A stretch of 64,000 bases of DNA from Bacillota bacterium (GCA_023426125.1 JAFABI010000032.1:1-64000); one strand, 5' to 3'; positions 1 through 8,888 are shown, counted from the first letter of the stretch. The notes: generated by a model not told the origin, from the sequence alone. Numbers and translations: made by a program.

Positions 1-289
1 TAATATATTCTATCTCTGCTGTGCTGGGTTTGAAAATATTGATGAAGCTGGCGTATTTGGCCATTTGGTTATAGAAATCATCTTCCTTTAGGTCTTTTTT
101 CTTTAAATTATCGGCCAAAGCTTTAAATCTTACATTTCTATCCAAGGATAATTCGAACTTGTCTGTAGCAGCTATCATCGTGCCGGTATCGGTGTCTGGC
201 TTACCGGAATTCACTGCAAATATGACTGTTGTATTGATTGCCAGTATCACCGCTACTAAGAAAATGATCTTTATCTTCCCTGTCTTCAT
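1..289 (-). CDS. Secreted/anchored protein of unknown function, partial
   Basis: The start is the ATG at 289, preceded by an AAAGGGG ribosome site. The reading frame is open to the left edge, so only about 96 N-terminal residues are visible. They begin with a basic stretch (MKTGKIK) and a hydrophobic segment ending IFAVNSG, a typical export signal or N-terminal anchor. The visible mature part is charged and helical-looking (ADNLKKKDLKEDDFYNQMAK) and matches no family I recognise. It lies downstream of a decayed gene (368-594) and of the cohesin-like secreted protein on the same strand. No function is assigned. Confidence 0.6.
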   Translation of the reverse strand, partial: MKTGKIKIIFLVAVILAINTTVIFAVNSGKPDTDTGTMIAATDKFELSLDRNVRFKALADNLKKKDLKEDDFYNQMAKYASFINIFKPSTAEIEYI

Positions 290-367
290 AACTTTTATCC
301 CCTTTACTATAAAATATTTGAAAAATATTCTTCCTTAAATATGTACTTCCATTTTTATTTTTCTCCC

Positions 368-594
368 TTACTCGGCATAAGGCACTATTGCTGTTGATCC
401 ATCTATCTTTAATCTGGGTTTTACAATATCCGGTAAACCGCTTTATGTTTTATCGCTTGCAACCAGATAAGTAAAAATAAATACTACAGTTCCAGGCACA
501 TAAGATACTATCTTTACATTTGTCCCTGTGTCTATTGAATCAAATATTTCTTTTTGGACCCTTTTGATGCATAAGTCCTCAACTTCCAGTCTTT
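368..594 (-). pseudogene. Decayed remnant of an exported/binding-protein-like gene
   Basis: This gene-free stretch (290-670) reads on the minus strand as an open frame with coding character but no start codon. It includes the stretch SIDTGTNVKIVSYVPGTVV, meets a TAA at 443-445, and continues in the same frame through LKIDGSTAIVPYAE to a TAA at 368-370. The IDGSTA...P motif resembles segments of phosphate-binding-protein-like or lipoprotein families; that link is inference. One in-frame stop and the missing start suggest a remnant. Nothing else is seen in 290-670. Confidence 0.4.
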
Positions 595-670
595 CCTTGT
601 TATATATAACTCCTTATTTCTTATTTCGTAAATCAAGCTTTAAGCAATCTTCCAACAATTTTAGGACTTT

Positions 671-1903
671 TTATTGCCAAGACACACTGATAGTGGTACT
701 TTGGTCACTTAATGCAGTAAATTCAAAAGAATTAATTGTACCGGACCAATTTTTACCCTGCGGAATATCTTGGTCGACCTCAAATATGATCGCACCGGAA
801 GATACGCTGGTTATTGTCAGTCCCACCTGATTTATGCTACCCACATCAAGCTCTTTTTCATAAGTAAATGCACATAGGTCATTAAGCTGCAAAACCGCCG
901 GATTGTATATCAGTGTAAAAGTTATGCCGGCAAATCCTTCGATATTACTGGCTGTAAGGCCTATATTGTAAGTTTTATTTGTTTTAGCTGATAAAGTGAG
1001 ATTAGTATGGATCGAGTTTCGAATATACAGTGTCGTCATGCCACTCAGTCCTTCATAAGTAGCTCTGATCTGTACCGAACCTGCCTGCGCGTCCGGTGTC
1101 ACGGTCACAACCCCCGTACTGCTGTCAATTGAAATGCCTGTATATGGTTCAAATAAGCTATAAGTAATCTCCGCGTTTTCAATCACTTCGCCGTATTTGT
1201 CTATCGCCTGTGCTGAAACCGTAGTCGTATGTTCACCCGTATATCCGGTATAGCTTTCTTCTGCAAAATAAATTCCTTCCGGTGGGCCGCCTATTACATA
1301 ACGGCTGACATCAAAAATGATCTCCATGCCGTCTACAAGCTCAATATTGCTTCCATATGTGCTGATTTCTTTGACAACCCAATCCTGAAGATCATTATCC
1401 CATTGTGTGCATGCTATCTTCCAGAGAGTACCGCTAGATATATTGTAATCCACGCCGTTTATGGTTACAATCGTTGGAGGATAGTTGATTATAGGCTGCG
1501 GCAAAACATCGTATATGTATCCACCCGGGTCGCCAGTAACCGGGTAATAGTCCCAGTCGCCATGGACATCATAAAACCCATTTTCATAAAACGCCACAGC
1601 TATAGCGTCGAGTACGCTTAGGTTAAGATAGCTCATGTCTGAGGGGAGATATACAAGCTCCTGAAGGCCGGCTTCAACCCATTCTTCTACATAGTCTATG
1701 CTCAGTTCATAACTATCAATATAGAAATTGGAGTTCGTGAAACCGCCGCCGGTGTACTTTCCGTCAGGTGCAAAGTTCCCGTGTGTAATTGAAACGGTTA
1801 CAGTCCCGGTAGTTTCCGGAGCCGCGAGCGCAAGGGATGAAAGGCTAAATACCATTACGAGGATTAATAGTGTTGCCAATGTTTTTCTTTCGATTGTTTT
1901 CAT
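671..1903 (-). CDS. Secreted protein with DUF4430-like, Ig-like and C-terminal cohesin-like domain, B12-riboswitch controlled
   Basis: A 410-residue protein with a clear signal peptide (hydrophobic core VMVFSLSSLALA, cleavage near AAPETT). Residues about 30-200 look like a DUF4430 (transcobalamin C-terminal-like) beta-domain with long insertions. Residues about 215-295 are an Ig-like domain (ISIDSSTGVVTVTPDAQAG pattern). The C-terminal ~110 residues have the cohesin signature GITFTLIYNPAVLQL followed by alternating beta strands. No SLH domain or sortase motif is visible, so the protein is probably released or held by protein-protein contacts. The ATG at 1903 follows an AAAGGGAG site. A cobalamin riboswitch plus terminator lies directly upstream (2009-2290), so expression should rise when B12 is scarce. 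A role in cobalamin capture is inferred. Confidence 0.75.
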   Translation of the reverse strand: MKTIERKTLATLLILVMVFSLSSLALAAPETTGTVTVSITHGNFAPDGKYTGGGFTNSNFYIDSYELSIDYVEEWVEAGLQELVYLPSDMSYLNLSVLDAIAVAFYENGFYDVHGDWDYYPVTGDPGGYIYDVLPQPIINYPPTIVTINGVDYNISSGTLWKIACTQWDNDLQDWVVKEISTYGSNIELVDGMEIIFDVSRYVIGGPPEGIYFAEESYTGYTGEHTTTVSAQAIDKYGEVIENAEITYSLFEPYTGISIDSSTGVVTVTPDAQAGSVQIRATYEGLSGMTTLYIRNSIHTNLTLSAKTNKTYNIGLTASNIEGFAGITFTLIYNPAVLQLNDLCAFTYEKELDVGSINQVGLTITSVSSGAIIFEVDQDIPQGKNWSGTINSFEFTALSDQSTTISVSWQ

Positions 1904-2008
1904 TTCTTATACTCCCTTTATTTCAGATTATTTTTGCCAAACTCGTAAGCCTGTCCCCCTTTCGTGCTGCCATTCGCTGCAGGCAGTTGTGCGCCCTTTT
2001 GAGGCATA

Positions 2009-2055
2009 ATAAAAAACGGCTGGGGCTATCAAATTTGATAGTCACAGCCGTTCTC
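2009..2055 (-). terminator. Rho-independent terminator of the 2115 riboswitch
   Basis: On the minus strand AACGGCTG pairs with CAGCCGTT around an inner CTATCAAATTTGATAG palindrome, followed by TTTTTTATTATG. It sits between the cobalamin aptamer and the secreted protein start at 1903, as expected for a transcription-attenuating expression platform. Confidence 0.8.
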
Positions 2056-2114
2056 CTGCAAACAACGCTTCCACCCGCTCATCACAAGGTAGGCAAAGCT
2101 CTTTTTGTAGGTCT

Positions 2115-2290
2115 TCTGACTGACGCTTCGGCAGGCAATAAAGCTGCCAATCAAGCTCTGCCTTCCCGGTTTCCCAGTGACTGACTTTCGTCACGAGCGT
2201 TGATTGTCGACGTATACAGCGGCGGTTCCGCCCGTGACTCACACCCGGTTCCCTTGTTCACCACTGCGGACTTTTATGCGCCGCAGCAGC
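2115..2290 (-). ncRNA. Cobalamin riboswitch (R1)
   Basis: On the minus strand the conserved parts appear in order: GGGAACCGGGTGTGAGTC, then GCGGAACCGCCGCTGTA, then GTCACTGGGAAACCGGGAAGGC, then the B12-box-like AGTCAGAAGACCTAC near 2117-2134. A terminator follows at 2009-2055. The target is the secreted DUF4430/cohesin-like protein. The junction loops are somewhat diverged from the 14-49 kb copies in this window. Confidence 0.85.
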
Positions 2291-2396
2291 ACAAAAAGAA
2301 TATGCAATTGAAGAACTAAATGCATTAAAAAATACAAAAATTCTCTGTTTATCTCATAGAATCGACATCTGTTTTAATATCTTATTTTACAAATTA

Positions 2397-2425
2397 ACTA
2401 TATATTGTAAAGTATTTTTTGTCAA
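2397..2425 (-). promoter_or_regulatory. Promoter for riboswitch R1 transcript
   Basis: TTGACA (2420-2425), a 17-base spacer and TATAGT (2397-2402) on the minus strand, about 100 bases before the aptamer. This is a near-consensus housekeeping sigma promoter. Confidence 0.75.
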
Positions 2426-2615
2426 ATAACTTCCGGTATTTCCCCATTTATTTACTTTCCGGTTGTCTTTAACATAACGATGAACAGCCGTTTCAATCCT
2501 ATCGGCAGGTTACGCAAAGAGGCTTCTTCCGCCGGATTTTATTTCCCGGCAAAAGAGAGCCCCTGTCCTTCAAGAAAAGCCTTTTATCAAGATTATTATT
2601 TCTGCCGGATTTATA

Positions 2616-2644
2616 TTGCATAATATCCGGGCAGCATATATAAT
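2616..2644 (+). promoter_or_regulatory. Promoter for riboswitch R2 transcript
   Basis: TTGCAT (2616-2621), a 17-base spacer and TATAAT (2639-2644) on the plus strand, immediately before the cobalamin aptamer at about 2655. It is divergent from the R1 promoter. Confidence 0.65.
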
Positions 2645-2654
2645 TAACCCAAAA

Positions 2655-2808
2655 GTACGAAAATCAAATAGACGCAAAGTAAAGTAACGGAATCGTGTGA
2701 AAATCACGAGCGGTAAGGCCACTGTAAGTTGAGCTGTCACCCCATATATGCCATGGTCTGTGCGACTGAGAAGGCGGGGTAGGCGATGAAGCAAGCCAGG
2801 AGACGACT
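2655..2808 (+). ncRNA. Cobalamin riboswitch (R2) upstream of the SseB-like gene
   Basis: On the plus strand: GGAATCGTGTGAAAATCACG, GAGCGGTAAGGCCACTGTAAG, GACTGAGAAGGCGGGGTAGG and a good B12 box GCAAGCCAGGAGACG (about 2792-2806). This is the canonical cobalamin aptamer order. About 100 bases separate it from the TTG start at 2911. That stretch holds a short GCCGG/CCGGC pairing but no clear terminator, so the control mode is uncertain. Confidence 0.85.
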
Positions 2809-2910
2809 TTTATTTTGCATTTCATCTGGTTGCCATTTACGGCCGGGTGTCTTTTTGATGCCCCCTGCGTTTTGCCGGCGGGTTTCTTTCGTGTAAAGGG
2901 GGAATTGTTT

Positions 2911-3648
2911 TTGAAAGAGAACTCAAAAAATATTGAAGCAGCACTTTACCACAGGCTGGAAATGTTCCAAAAGTCACAGGCAGCAGAGGACTTCCGCCAT
3001 TTTTGCTCCACACTCCTTGCGTCCCCCCTGCTGGCGCTCCGGCATGCTGACGGGAAGGGGCTGGCCCTTCTCAATACGCAGACCGGAGACCGTTTTATCC
3101 CTTCGTTCACCTCACAAGAGGAGCTTGGAAAATGGACGTTTCCCCAAAAGGGTAAAATAGCCGTTACCTTTGACATGCTCAACCATATCGTGGTTGATGA
3201 CAGGCGGTTAAGCGGCATTGTGCTCAACCCGTTTGGCAAACAAATTGTCCTGCGGCGGGAACAATTGAGTGAAATACAAAGTGCTACGAGGAATATGACG
3301 GTAAATCGCGTGGACCATACCGGCAGCCTGATTTTTGAGGCCGCCCGAAACTGCCCGCCCAATCTGGAAAAGGCGCTGGCAATAGCGCTTGCGCTGCGTC
3401 CCGAGGTGTTTGAAGCATATATTTTATTGGCGCGTGAAGAGCATGAAGAAAATACCCATCTGCTCTTTTTGATCGATTTCAACGGAGACAGGAAGCTCCT
3501 CTTTCCCTATGTGGCAGAGGTTATACAACCCTACATGAAGCCGGGCCAAAACTTCGAACTGTTCAAGGCGACGTACCAAACGCTCCAAATGGCACGGACG
3601 AAATCCGTGCCTGTATATAAAAGACAAACAAAGTTATCAATCCCGTAG
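2911..3648 (+). CDS. SseB-like protein under a cobalamin riboswitch
   Basis: About 245 residues from the TTG at 2911, which has a strong AAAGGGGGAA site seven bases upstream; longer upstream starts fall inside the riboswitch expression region. The N-terminal half matches the SseB family (PSFTSQEELGKW, then LSGIVLNPFGKQIVLRREQL). The C-terminal half resembles the SseB C-terminal domain (LEKALAIALALRPEVFEAYILL) and ends at SVPVYKR as the family does. The last residues QTKLSIP and the stop codon come from a different, repeated sequence (see 3631-3684), so the natural stop appears to have been replaced. SseB proteins affect serine sensitivity in E. coli by an unclear mechanism; a link to B12 is unexpected. 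It is a single gene facing a convergent surface-protein gene. Confidence 0.75.
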   Translation: MKENSKNIEAALYHRLEMFQKSQAAEDFRHFCSTLLASPLLALRHADGKGLALLNTQTGDRFIPSFTSQEELGKWTFPQKGKIAVTFDMLNHIVVDDRRLSGIVLNPFGKQIVLRREQLSEIQSATRNMTVNRVDHTGSLIFEAARNCPPNLEKALAIALALRPEVFEAYILLAREEHEENTHLLFLIDFNGDRKLLFPYVAEVIQPYMKPGQNFELFKATYQTLQMARTKSVPVYKRQTKLSIP

Positions 3649-3684
3649 TCATCGAATTGCGGGTAAGCTGTGGTAATAATCTCC
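3631..3684 (-). repeat. Displaced fragment of a surface-protein gene (copy of 5731-5784)
   Basis: These ~54 bases match 5731-5784, inside the large SLH gene, with about six mismatches. On the minus strand they read EIITTAYPQFDDYGID against EIITTAHPQFSVYGID in the intact gene. The fragment is out of context and forms the 3' end of the SseB-like reading frame. It looks like the scar of a deleted paralogous surface gene. Confidence 0.75.
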
Positions 3685-3690
3685 TGATTG

Positions 3691-3724
3691 AAAAAGTAGG
3701 GCAGCCGCGACGAGTAAACTGCCC
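3691..3724 (-). terminator. Terminator of the 1626-residue surface-protein gene
   Basis: GGGCAG (3699-3704) pairs with CTGCCC (3719-3724). On the minus strand this is followed by TACTTTTTC. It lies just past the stop at 3741 and may also serve the convergent SseB-like gene weakly. Confidence 0.55.
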
Positions 3725-3740
3725 TCCTTTACTTCTTTGC

Positions 3741-6700
3741 CTATTTCACTATATTTTCACAGAACCGCGTAAGGATTGCCGCCACCTCGGCGCGGGTAGC
3801 GCTGCCGCCCGGGGCAAGCATAGCCGCGGTGCGTCCGGTGATCAGACCTTCGGCAACAGCCCAGATCATTGCGGGATTGGCCCAACTGCTGATATTCGCC
3901 GCATCGTCATAAGCTGCCAGTTCGGTCGCCGCCGCAATGTCGTAGCCCTTGTACTGCGCATAGCGGTACAGGATTGCCGCAATCTGCTCACGGGTAAGGT
4001 CGTCCTCCGTTCCAAACAGACCGCTGCCATAGCCCTTGACGATTCCCTCGTCGTTGGCCCAGATGACGGCATCTGTGTACCATTCGCCCTTCTTCACGTC
4101 GGCGAAGCCGTTTGTCCCCGTGAAGGAAGGCTCACCCTCAAGACGGTACAGGACTGTAACCACCATCGCCCTTGTCATCGGGGCGTTCGGGCTGAACGTG
4201 GTCGCGCTGGTGCCGTTGAAGAGACCTTTCTGAACGGCAAAGTCAACATACCGGTAGAACCAATCCGTCGGCTTCACATCTGCAAACGGGTTCTGCCAGA
4301 CTTCCGCATAGCCCACGACATAATAAGACAGATGGGCGGTGGTGAAAGTCGCCAGGCCGGTTGTCTTGTCATAGCTGCAGGTTATCTTCTCTAGCTCGCC
4401 TTTGTCATTGAGATACCAGACGGTGACGCCCTCCGGATCCCCGCCTTCCTTGAGCGTATACGGCAGGGAGATCTCGGCACTGCCGCCGCCGAAACTCGAA
4501 ATATTGGCGCCGCCGCTCATGATGGATATGTCGTAGACGGGATTGTCGCCCACGGCTTGCCGCTGCGCCGCAGAAAGGGAGTCGGCAGCCACCGCTTCAA
4601 GGCCTATCGTCACATTGCTGCCCGACGCCTGCGAGGCAATGGAAGCAAGCGCGCTGTTCGGGATAGTGATGCTGCCCGCCGGCGTCCGGACTGCCAGGTC
4701 TGCCTTCGTCTCCGATGCAACGGAGGAAACGGAGCTCTTCGGTAATTCGACGCTGATTTTCTTTGCTGTGCCTGTAATCTCGGGGGCTATGATGATGGCT
4801 GCGCCGCCGCTTTCCTTAAGGGCTGCAATCGCGGACGCCATATCCGCGGCCGAGACGACTGCCGATGCCGCGCCGTTGGACGCCGTAATCTTGGGGGTCA
4901 ATGTGCTGGAATGAGATGCGGCCGTTGGGGTATCCCACTTCTCGGAGCCTTCTTCCCTCGTATAGTCGTCCGTGTAGTGGAACACGATTACGTCGTTGGT
5001 TTCCAGATATTGTTCGCTGACTCCCAGATTAGGATGCGTGCCATTGAGCGTATACATCCATCCTGAAGGCTTTCCGTTTGTGAACTCGGCTAATTCAACG
5101 CCATTCTTTGTAATTGACGCGATATAGTTGCCCGAGGGATTGCGCCATGTAAATACTCCCTCCGTTTCAGGATCAGCTTCTGATAGCGCTATCTGGAATA
5201 CGTCCCGGACAGTTGCGTTTCGTGATACCGTATAGGCTTTTTCGGGAATCCAGGTTACCAGGTTGCCGCCCCGCAGGGTTTGTATCGCACCGCTTCCGTT
5301 GTGAATCTTCGCACCCAGAAGGGTGAAATGGACTGTTATCGCAGCAGGTGTGGAATCGTCATAAAGTACGCGCACAGTATAGCTGGCCTCAACAGCCCCA
5401 TACCTGACAGTGATTGTCTGCACTCCGCGGGTATTTTTGTCATAGCCTCTTGTAGTCACGTCCGTAAGCGGAACGTTCGTCTCGTTACCATTTGACCAGT
5501 GTGCTGTGAGAACCAACCCTGTCAAGTCAAGCTCCTGTCCGATATAATACTGCGATTTATATTCGCCGGACAACGTAAGCCCGATAACAATCGGTTTATC
5601 GCTGAATTCCGGGTAGCTTTTCCCCTGGATCCAGTTCTTGAAGCTGGTGGACGAAGCGTTGAGTTTTCCCAGGAGTGTTCCATCTGAAAAATCCGAATCC
5701 GCTGCCGCTTTGCATGCCGCGTCTGCATTAAAGCTATCAATCCCGTAGACACTGAATTGCGGGTGAGCTGTGGTTATAATCTCCTTTATATTTCCAATCC
5801 CCGATTCAGCCGCCGCTGCGAGATAGTAGTTGTTCGCAATGGTTTGCTTTTTGTTAATGCTATGGAGGTACCCGACTACCCCGCCTTTTTTCGTTCCAAC
5901 AGAAGTAATCGAACCGAAAAAGAAGTTGTCGGTAATTGCGGATTCGTCCCAGGCGCATTGAACAGCCAATTCGCCTCCGAAAATACCGCCGGCATAATCG
6001 TTCGCAGTGATACTTCCGGCAGCATAGCAGTTTCTTATAGTTACCGTCGGAGTGTTAGGCGCGGATTCGCTTTTGTAACCCGTACCCATTATGCCGCCAA
6101 CTCCGTCACCTGTTGCGGTTACAGTTCCGATGAACGCGCTGCGGTATATACCGCACAGCCCCATCGACTGCCCCTTGTCTCCCGCGAGACCGCCGACACG
6201 GGAAACGCCATAGACATCGGCGTAACTTACGCTATCGGTTATTTCTCCGTTAAAGTTGCCGACAAATGAGCCTATACTGTTCTGCGTCCTGTCATAGCCA
6301 ATCACAACACCTGATTCTACCGTGCAGTTTTTGACCCTGACATTGTTTATGCCCGAACCGCTGCCGTTAACAAACCCGCTTTTCAGAGTTTGGGAACCGC
6401 TCGCGAGCTTCACGTTCTCTATGGTAATCATTTCGGGGTCGGTATATTGCTGATATACGCCGTCAATGCCATAGTCGATAAAGTTCTTCGTAACGAGTCC
6501 TGCGTCAGCAATTCTTGTACCATAAATCCTCAGATTCTTTACCGTTGCGTCACGGACATATGCGAACAGCGGCAAACCGCCCTCCGCTATTGTAACGGTA
6601 TGCCCGTCGCCGTCAAGCGTCGCGCTGAAGGGATTTACGTTTTTTCCGTATTCTTCCGCGGTGGTTCCCGGCTTTAGAGCGCCTATCGGTTCCCAACCCG

Positions 6701-8621
6701 GATCAAGCGTTATGTCTGACGTGAGCTTTGCATAACGCCCTTCCAAAGTGTACCCGCTGTCTACAAGTCCTCTGAGTGTAACTAAATCGGCATAACCGGC
6801 AATCAGCCACGGCGACGCAGCCGTGCCGCTGCCTTCCAAATCCACCAATTCATCAAACGACTTGAAAGTTATTGCTACCATGTTGCTCTTGACATCGGCG
6901 GATATTTTGGCGCCCGGATATTCGCCGGAATAGGCGTTCAAAACAACATAGTAATACCACGTCCCCGGCTCTTCCTGCGGCGGAGGGGTCAGCGCGGAGT
7001 TATATCCCGTATCGTCCCTTGACGCAACCAGTTCGGCCCCATCGACGGAGTCTGTGCTATTGCGGTACAGTTTTGCCGATACCTTGACCGCGACGAAATT
7101 ACCCGCTTGGTTCTCAACTTTATCCAACAGCGTGTTGTCAAAGCCAAACCGTATCGCTGCCGGCGTTTGTCCTACGGCATATTCATTCACATAATCCGCA
7201 GCGCCGGGCGGTTGAAGCGTGAACGTCGGCGGCGTGATAGATGTCGGTTGAACCGTGACAGCTGCGCGTCTGGTTTGAGAAATATAGTTTACTCCGCCGA
7301 CGTTGCGGGTTACCTTGCATGAATAATACGTTCTGCCGGCAAAATTAGTCGGCGGTGTATAATCGGCTGCCGCAGCGTTTTCGATCATTGCGGTTAAACC
7401 GGCTTCGGTGTGGCTGTGCGTGTACCACTGATAGCTGAGCGTTCCTGTCTCCGCTCCTTCGGGACTGTTTTCAACAGGCGCAACGTCAACTGAAAGCTTC
7501 AAAGAAGCGCCTTTTTCAACAGTCGAATCCTGCAGTTCCGAGTTGAAGTGAGGAGTGTAGTCTAAAAAGCTGACATGCAGGGTATAATATGCGTCAACAC
7601 CGCAGCCTTTCCCCTCATAGCCCCCCTCATAGCCCCCCTCATAGTCAAGCTTGAACGGGACGGTGATTGATCCGTCGTTATTAGGTTTATATGCCGTCAG
7701 GTCAAGCTTATACGGTGTAGAAGCCGGATTTTTGTTTGATTCGCCGTCGGCGGTCTTTCCCTCGGTCCAGGAGATGTTATCCCCGCCATTGCCGAAGTAC
7801 AGCTTAACGTCTGTCTGGGTAACAGCCGGGGCGGTCAGATAAAGCGCAGTTGTCCCTCCGAGGGCTGTGACGGCAAACACATCATCATACGCGGAATTAG
7901 CATCGCTCCATGCGGGTGACAGATGCAGTTCCGGGCCTTCCGGATCAGACCGGATCTTGAATTCCTTTAGCGCAGCCTTGCGGTAGATATTGAACGTATA
8001 CGTATCTACGTTCTCATATGTTCCGCCCATTGCACTTCCACTTGCTAATGTACCAACGACAAACTTCAATTTATACGGTAATTCTTTTGCAAGTGTCGCA
8101 TTATCTGAAATTTTAGCTGAGTTGTAAAACATCATCGACGGGGAGTATGTACGGGGTGCAGGGCTAGCTGCTGGGGAGGCTGTAAGGTTAGAGAACGCTT
8201 TCCCGGTTGAAGTTAAAGCACCGTTTTTAGAAGTCAGTCCGTCACCGTTGCCCTGGGAACCATCAGCAAATCTGCCGTTGAGCGGGAGCAAACGTGACGA
8301 CTCAGCAAGTGTCGCGACAAACTTCATTCCTGTCTGCATCCCGTCCGCAATAAGAATATTGTATTCGGTTACTTTCGGGTCAAACACAAAAGCGGAGTAC
8401 GGCGGTAATTCGGAATACAGGTATACCTGGGATGGTACGTCAACCTCGCCAGGTGTGTTGGCCACGCTTGTTCTAGTCATTGAAATGCCCGACAGGTATT
8501 GGTGAGGGGCAGGGCTTTCACTATCTCCGGCATATGCCATAGCCGGGAATAAACCCAGGTACAGCGTAAGAATTAAAATCGGTGCCAGAATTTTTCTGAC
8601 GGTTTTTGCTGCGTTCAGCAT
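3741..8621 (-). CDS. SLH-anchored surface protein with beta-helix (GLUG-like), Big_3 and DUF4430 domains
   Basis: 1626 residues, with ATG at 8621 behind a GGAGG site. A signal peptide (about 1-32) is followed by unassigned beta-rich and Ig-like segments (to about 590). Residues 590-1010 hold GLUG-like repeats (GGLAGDKG, GGIMGTGY, AGGIFGGE, KGGVVGYLH), suggesting a beta-helix or adhesin fold. A Big_3-type Ig domain follows (about 1015-1080), then a DUF4430 transcobalamin-like domain (about 1097-1222, SGWMYTLNGTHPNLG). Next is a ~200-residue domain shared with two other proteins here (LTPKITASNG...LSYYVVGY, about 1240-1437). The C-terminus has three SLH repeats (about 1441-1622). It should be held on the cell wall polymer. 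Ligand binding by DUF4430, possibly a corrinoid, is inferred. The gene lies 267 bases after the small DUF4430-like gene and may share its B12 control. A YEGG triple repeat lies near residue 330. Confidence 0.85.
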   Translation of the reverse strand: MLNAAKTVRKILAPILILTLYLGLFPAMAYAGDSESPAPHQYLSGISMTRTSVANTPGEVDVPSQVYLYSELPPYSAFVFDPKVTEYNILIADGMQTGMKFVATLAESSRLLPLNGRFADGSQGNGDGLTSKNGALTSTGKAFSNLTASPAASPAPRTYSPSMMFYNSAKISDNATLAKELPYKLKFVVGTLASGSAMGGTYENVDTYTFNIYRKAALKEFKIRSDPEGPELHLSPAWSDANSAYDDVFAVTALGGTTALYLTAPAVTQTDVKLYFGNGGDNISWTEGKTADGESNKNPASTPYKLDLTAYKPNNDGSITVPFKLDYEGGYEGGYEGKGCGVDAYYTLHVSFLDYTPHFNSELQDSTVEKGASLKLSVDVAPVENSPEGAETGTLSYQWYTHSHTEAGLTAMIENAAAADYTPPTNFAGRTYYSCKVTRNVGGVNYISQTRRAAVTVQPTSITPPTFTLQPPGAADYVNEYAVGQTPAAIRFGFDNTLLDKVENQAGNFVAVKVSAKLYRNSTDSVDGAELVASRDDTGYNSALTPPPQEEPGTWYYYVVLNAYSGEYPGAKISADVKSNMVAITFKSFDELVDLEGSGTAASPWLIAGYADLVTLRGLVDSGYTLEGRYAKLTSDITLDPGWEPIGALKPGTTAEEYGKNVNPFSATLDGDGHTVTIAEGGLPLFAYVRDATVKNLRIYGTRIADAGLVTKNFIDYGIDGVYQQYTDPEMITIENVKLASGSQTLKSGFVNGSGSGINNVRVKNCTVESGVVIGYDRTQNSIGSFVGNFNGEITDSVSYADVYGVSRVGGLAGDKGQSMGLCGIYRSAFIGTVTATGDGVGGIMGTGYKSESAPNTPTVTIRNCYAAGSITANDYAGGIFGGELAVQCAWDESAITDNFFFGSITSVGTKKGGVVGYLHSINKKQTIANNYYLAAAAESGIGNIKEIITTAHPQFSVYGIDSFNADAACKAAADSDFSDGTLLGKLNASSTSFKNWIQGKSYPEFSDKPIVIGLTLSGEYKSQYYIGQELDLTGLVLTAHWSNGNETNVPLTDVTTRGYDKNTRGVQTITVRYGAVEASYTVRVLYDDSTPAAITVHFTLLGAKIHNGSGAIQTLRGGNLVTWIPEKAYTVSRNATVRDVFQIALSEADPETEGVFTWRNPSGNYIASITKNGVELAEFTNGKPSGWMYTLNGTHPNLGVSEQYLETNDVIVFHYTDDYTREEGSEKWDTPTAASHSSTLTPKITASNGAASAVVSAADMASAIAALKESGGAAIIIAPEITGTAKKISVELPKSSVSSVASETKADLAVRTPAGSITIPNSALASIASQASGSNVTIGLEAVAADSLSAAQRQAVGDNPVYDISIMSGGANISSFGGGSAEISLPYTLKEGGDPEGVTVWYLNDKGELEKITCSYDKTTGLATFTTAHLSYYVVGYAEVWQNPFADVKPTDWFYRYVDFAVQKGLFNGTSATTFSPNAPMTRAMVVTVLYRLEGEPSFTGTNGFADVKKGEWYTDAVIWANDEGIVKGYGSGLFGTEDDLTREQIAAILYRYAQYKGYDIAAATELAAYDDAANISSWANPAMIWAVAEGLITGRTAAMLAPGGSATRAEVAAILTRFCENIVK
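7611..7644. repeat. In-frame 12-bp tandem repeat inside the surface gene
   Basis: Almost three copies of a 12-base unit (cccctcatagcc) encode YEGGYEGGYEGKG. The unit length is a multiple of three, so copy-number change would alter protein length without a frameshift. Confidence 0.8.
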
Positions 8622-8849
8622 TTGAGTTCCTCCAATTCATATTTGTTTTTTCCTTATTTGTTGTACAAGGAAATCGGGCAGGAGGGAAGTGATTATTTTA
8701 GTTCCCGTCCTCTCACAATACTCGCTGTGCCAGTTGATCTTTGATAATAGTATAAAAATCCCAGCACATATTACCGGCTTATCTATAGGAACTTCGCAGA
8801 TTTACTAAAGATAAAGAGGTAAAGAATATGCTGATCGGGCGGTCATAAT

Positions 8850-8885
8850 AGGGCAAGCCGGGGGGGCCCTCCCGGCTTGCTTTGT
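8850..8885. terminator. Strong hairpin between the small DUF4430-like gene and the large surface gene
   Basis: GCAAGCCGGG pairs with CCCGGCTTGC around GGGGCCCT. The flank on the plus side is TTTGTTGTTT. On the minus strand, in the direction of the genes, the T-run is poor, so termination may be partial and allow read-through into the 8621 gene. Confidence 0.45.
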
Positions 8886-8888
8886 TGT

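Noticed and set aside
2042..2242. 66-codon minus-strand ORF
   Set aside because: It lies inside riboswitch R1; the conserved RNA elements explain the sequence.
3657..4394. Long plus-strand frame (245 codons) opposite the large surface gene
   Set aside because: It runs antisense to a clear SLH coding region, has no ribosome site or family match, and is a frame shadow of GC-rich codons.
7611..7644. Possible CRISPR-like or phase-variable repeat
   Set aside because: Only three 12-base units without spacers, in frame; it is a coding microsatellite. No CRISPR array was seen in the window.
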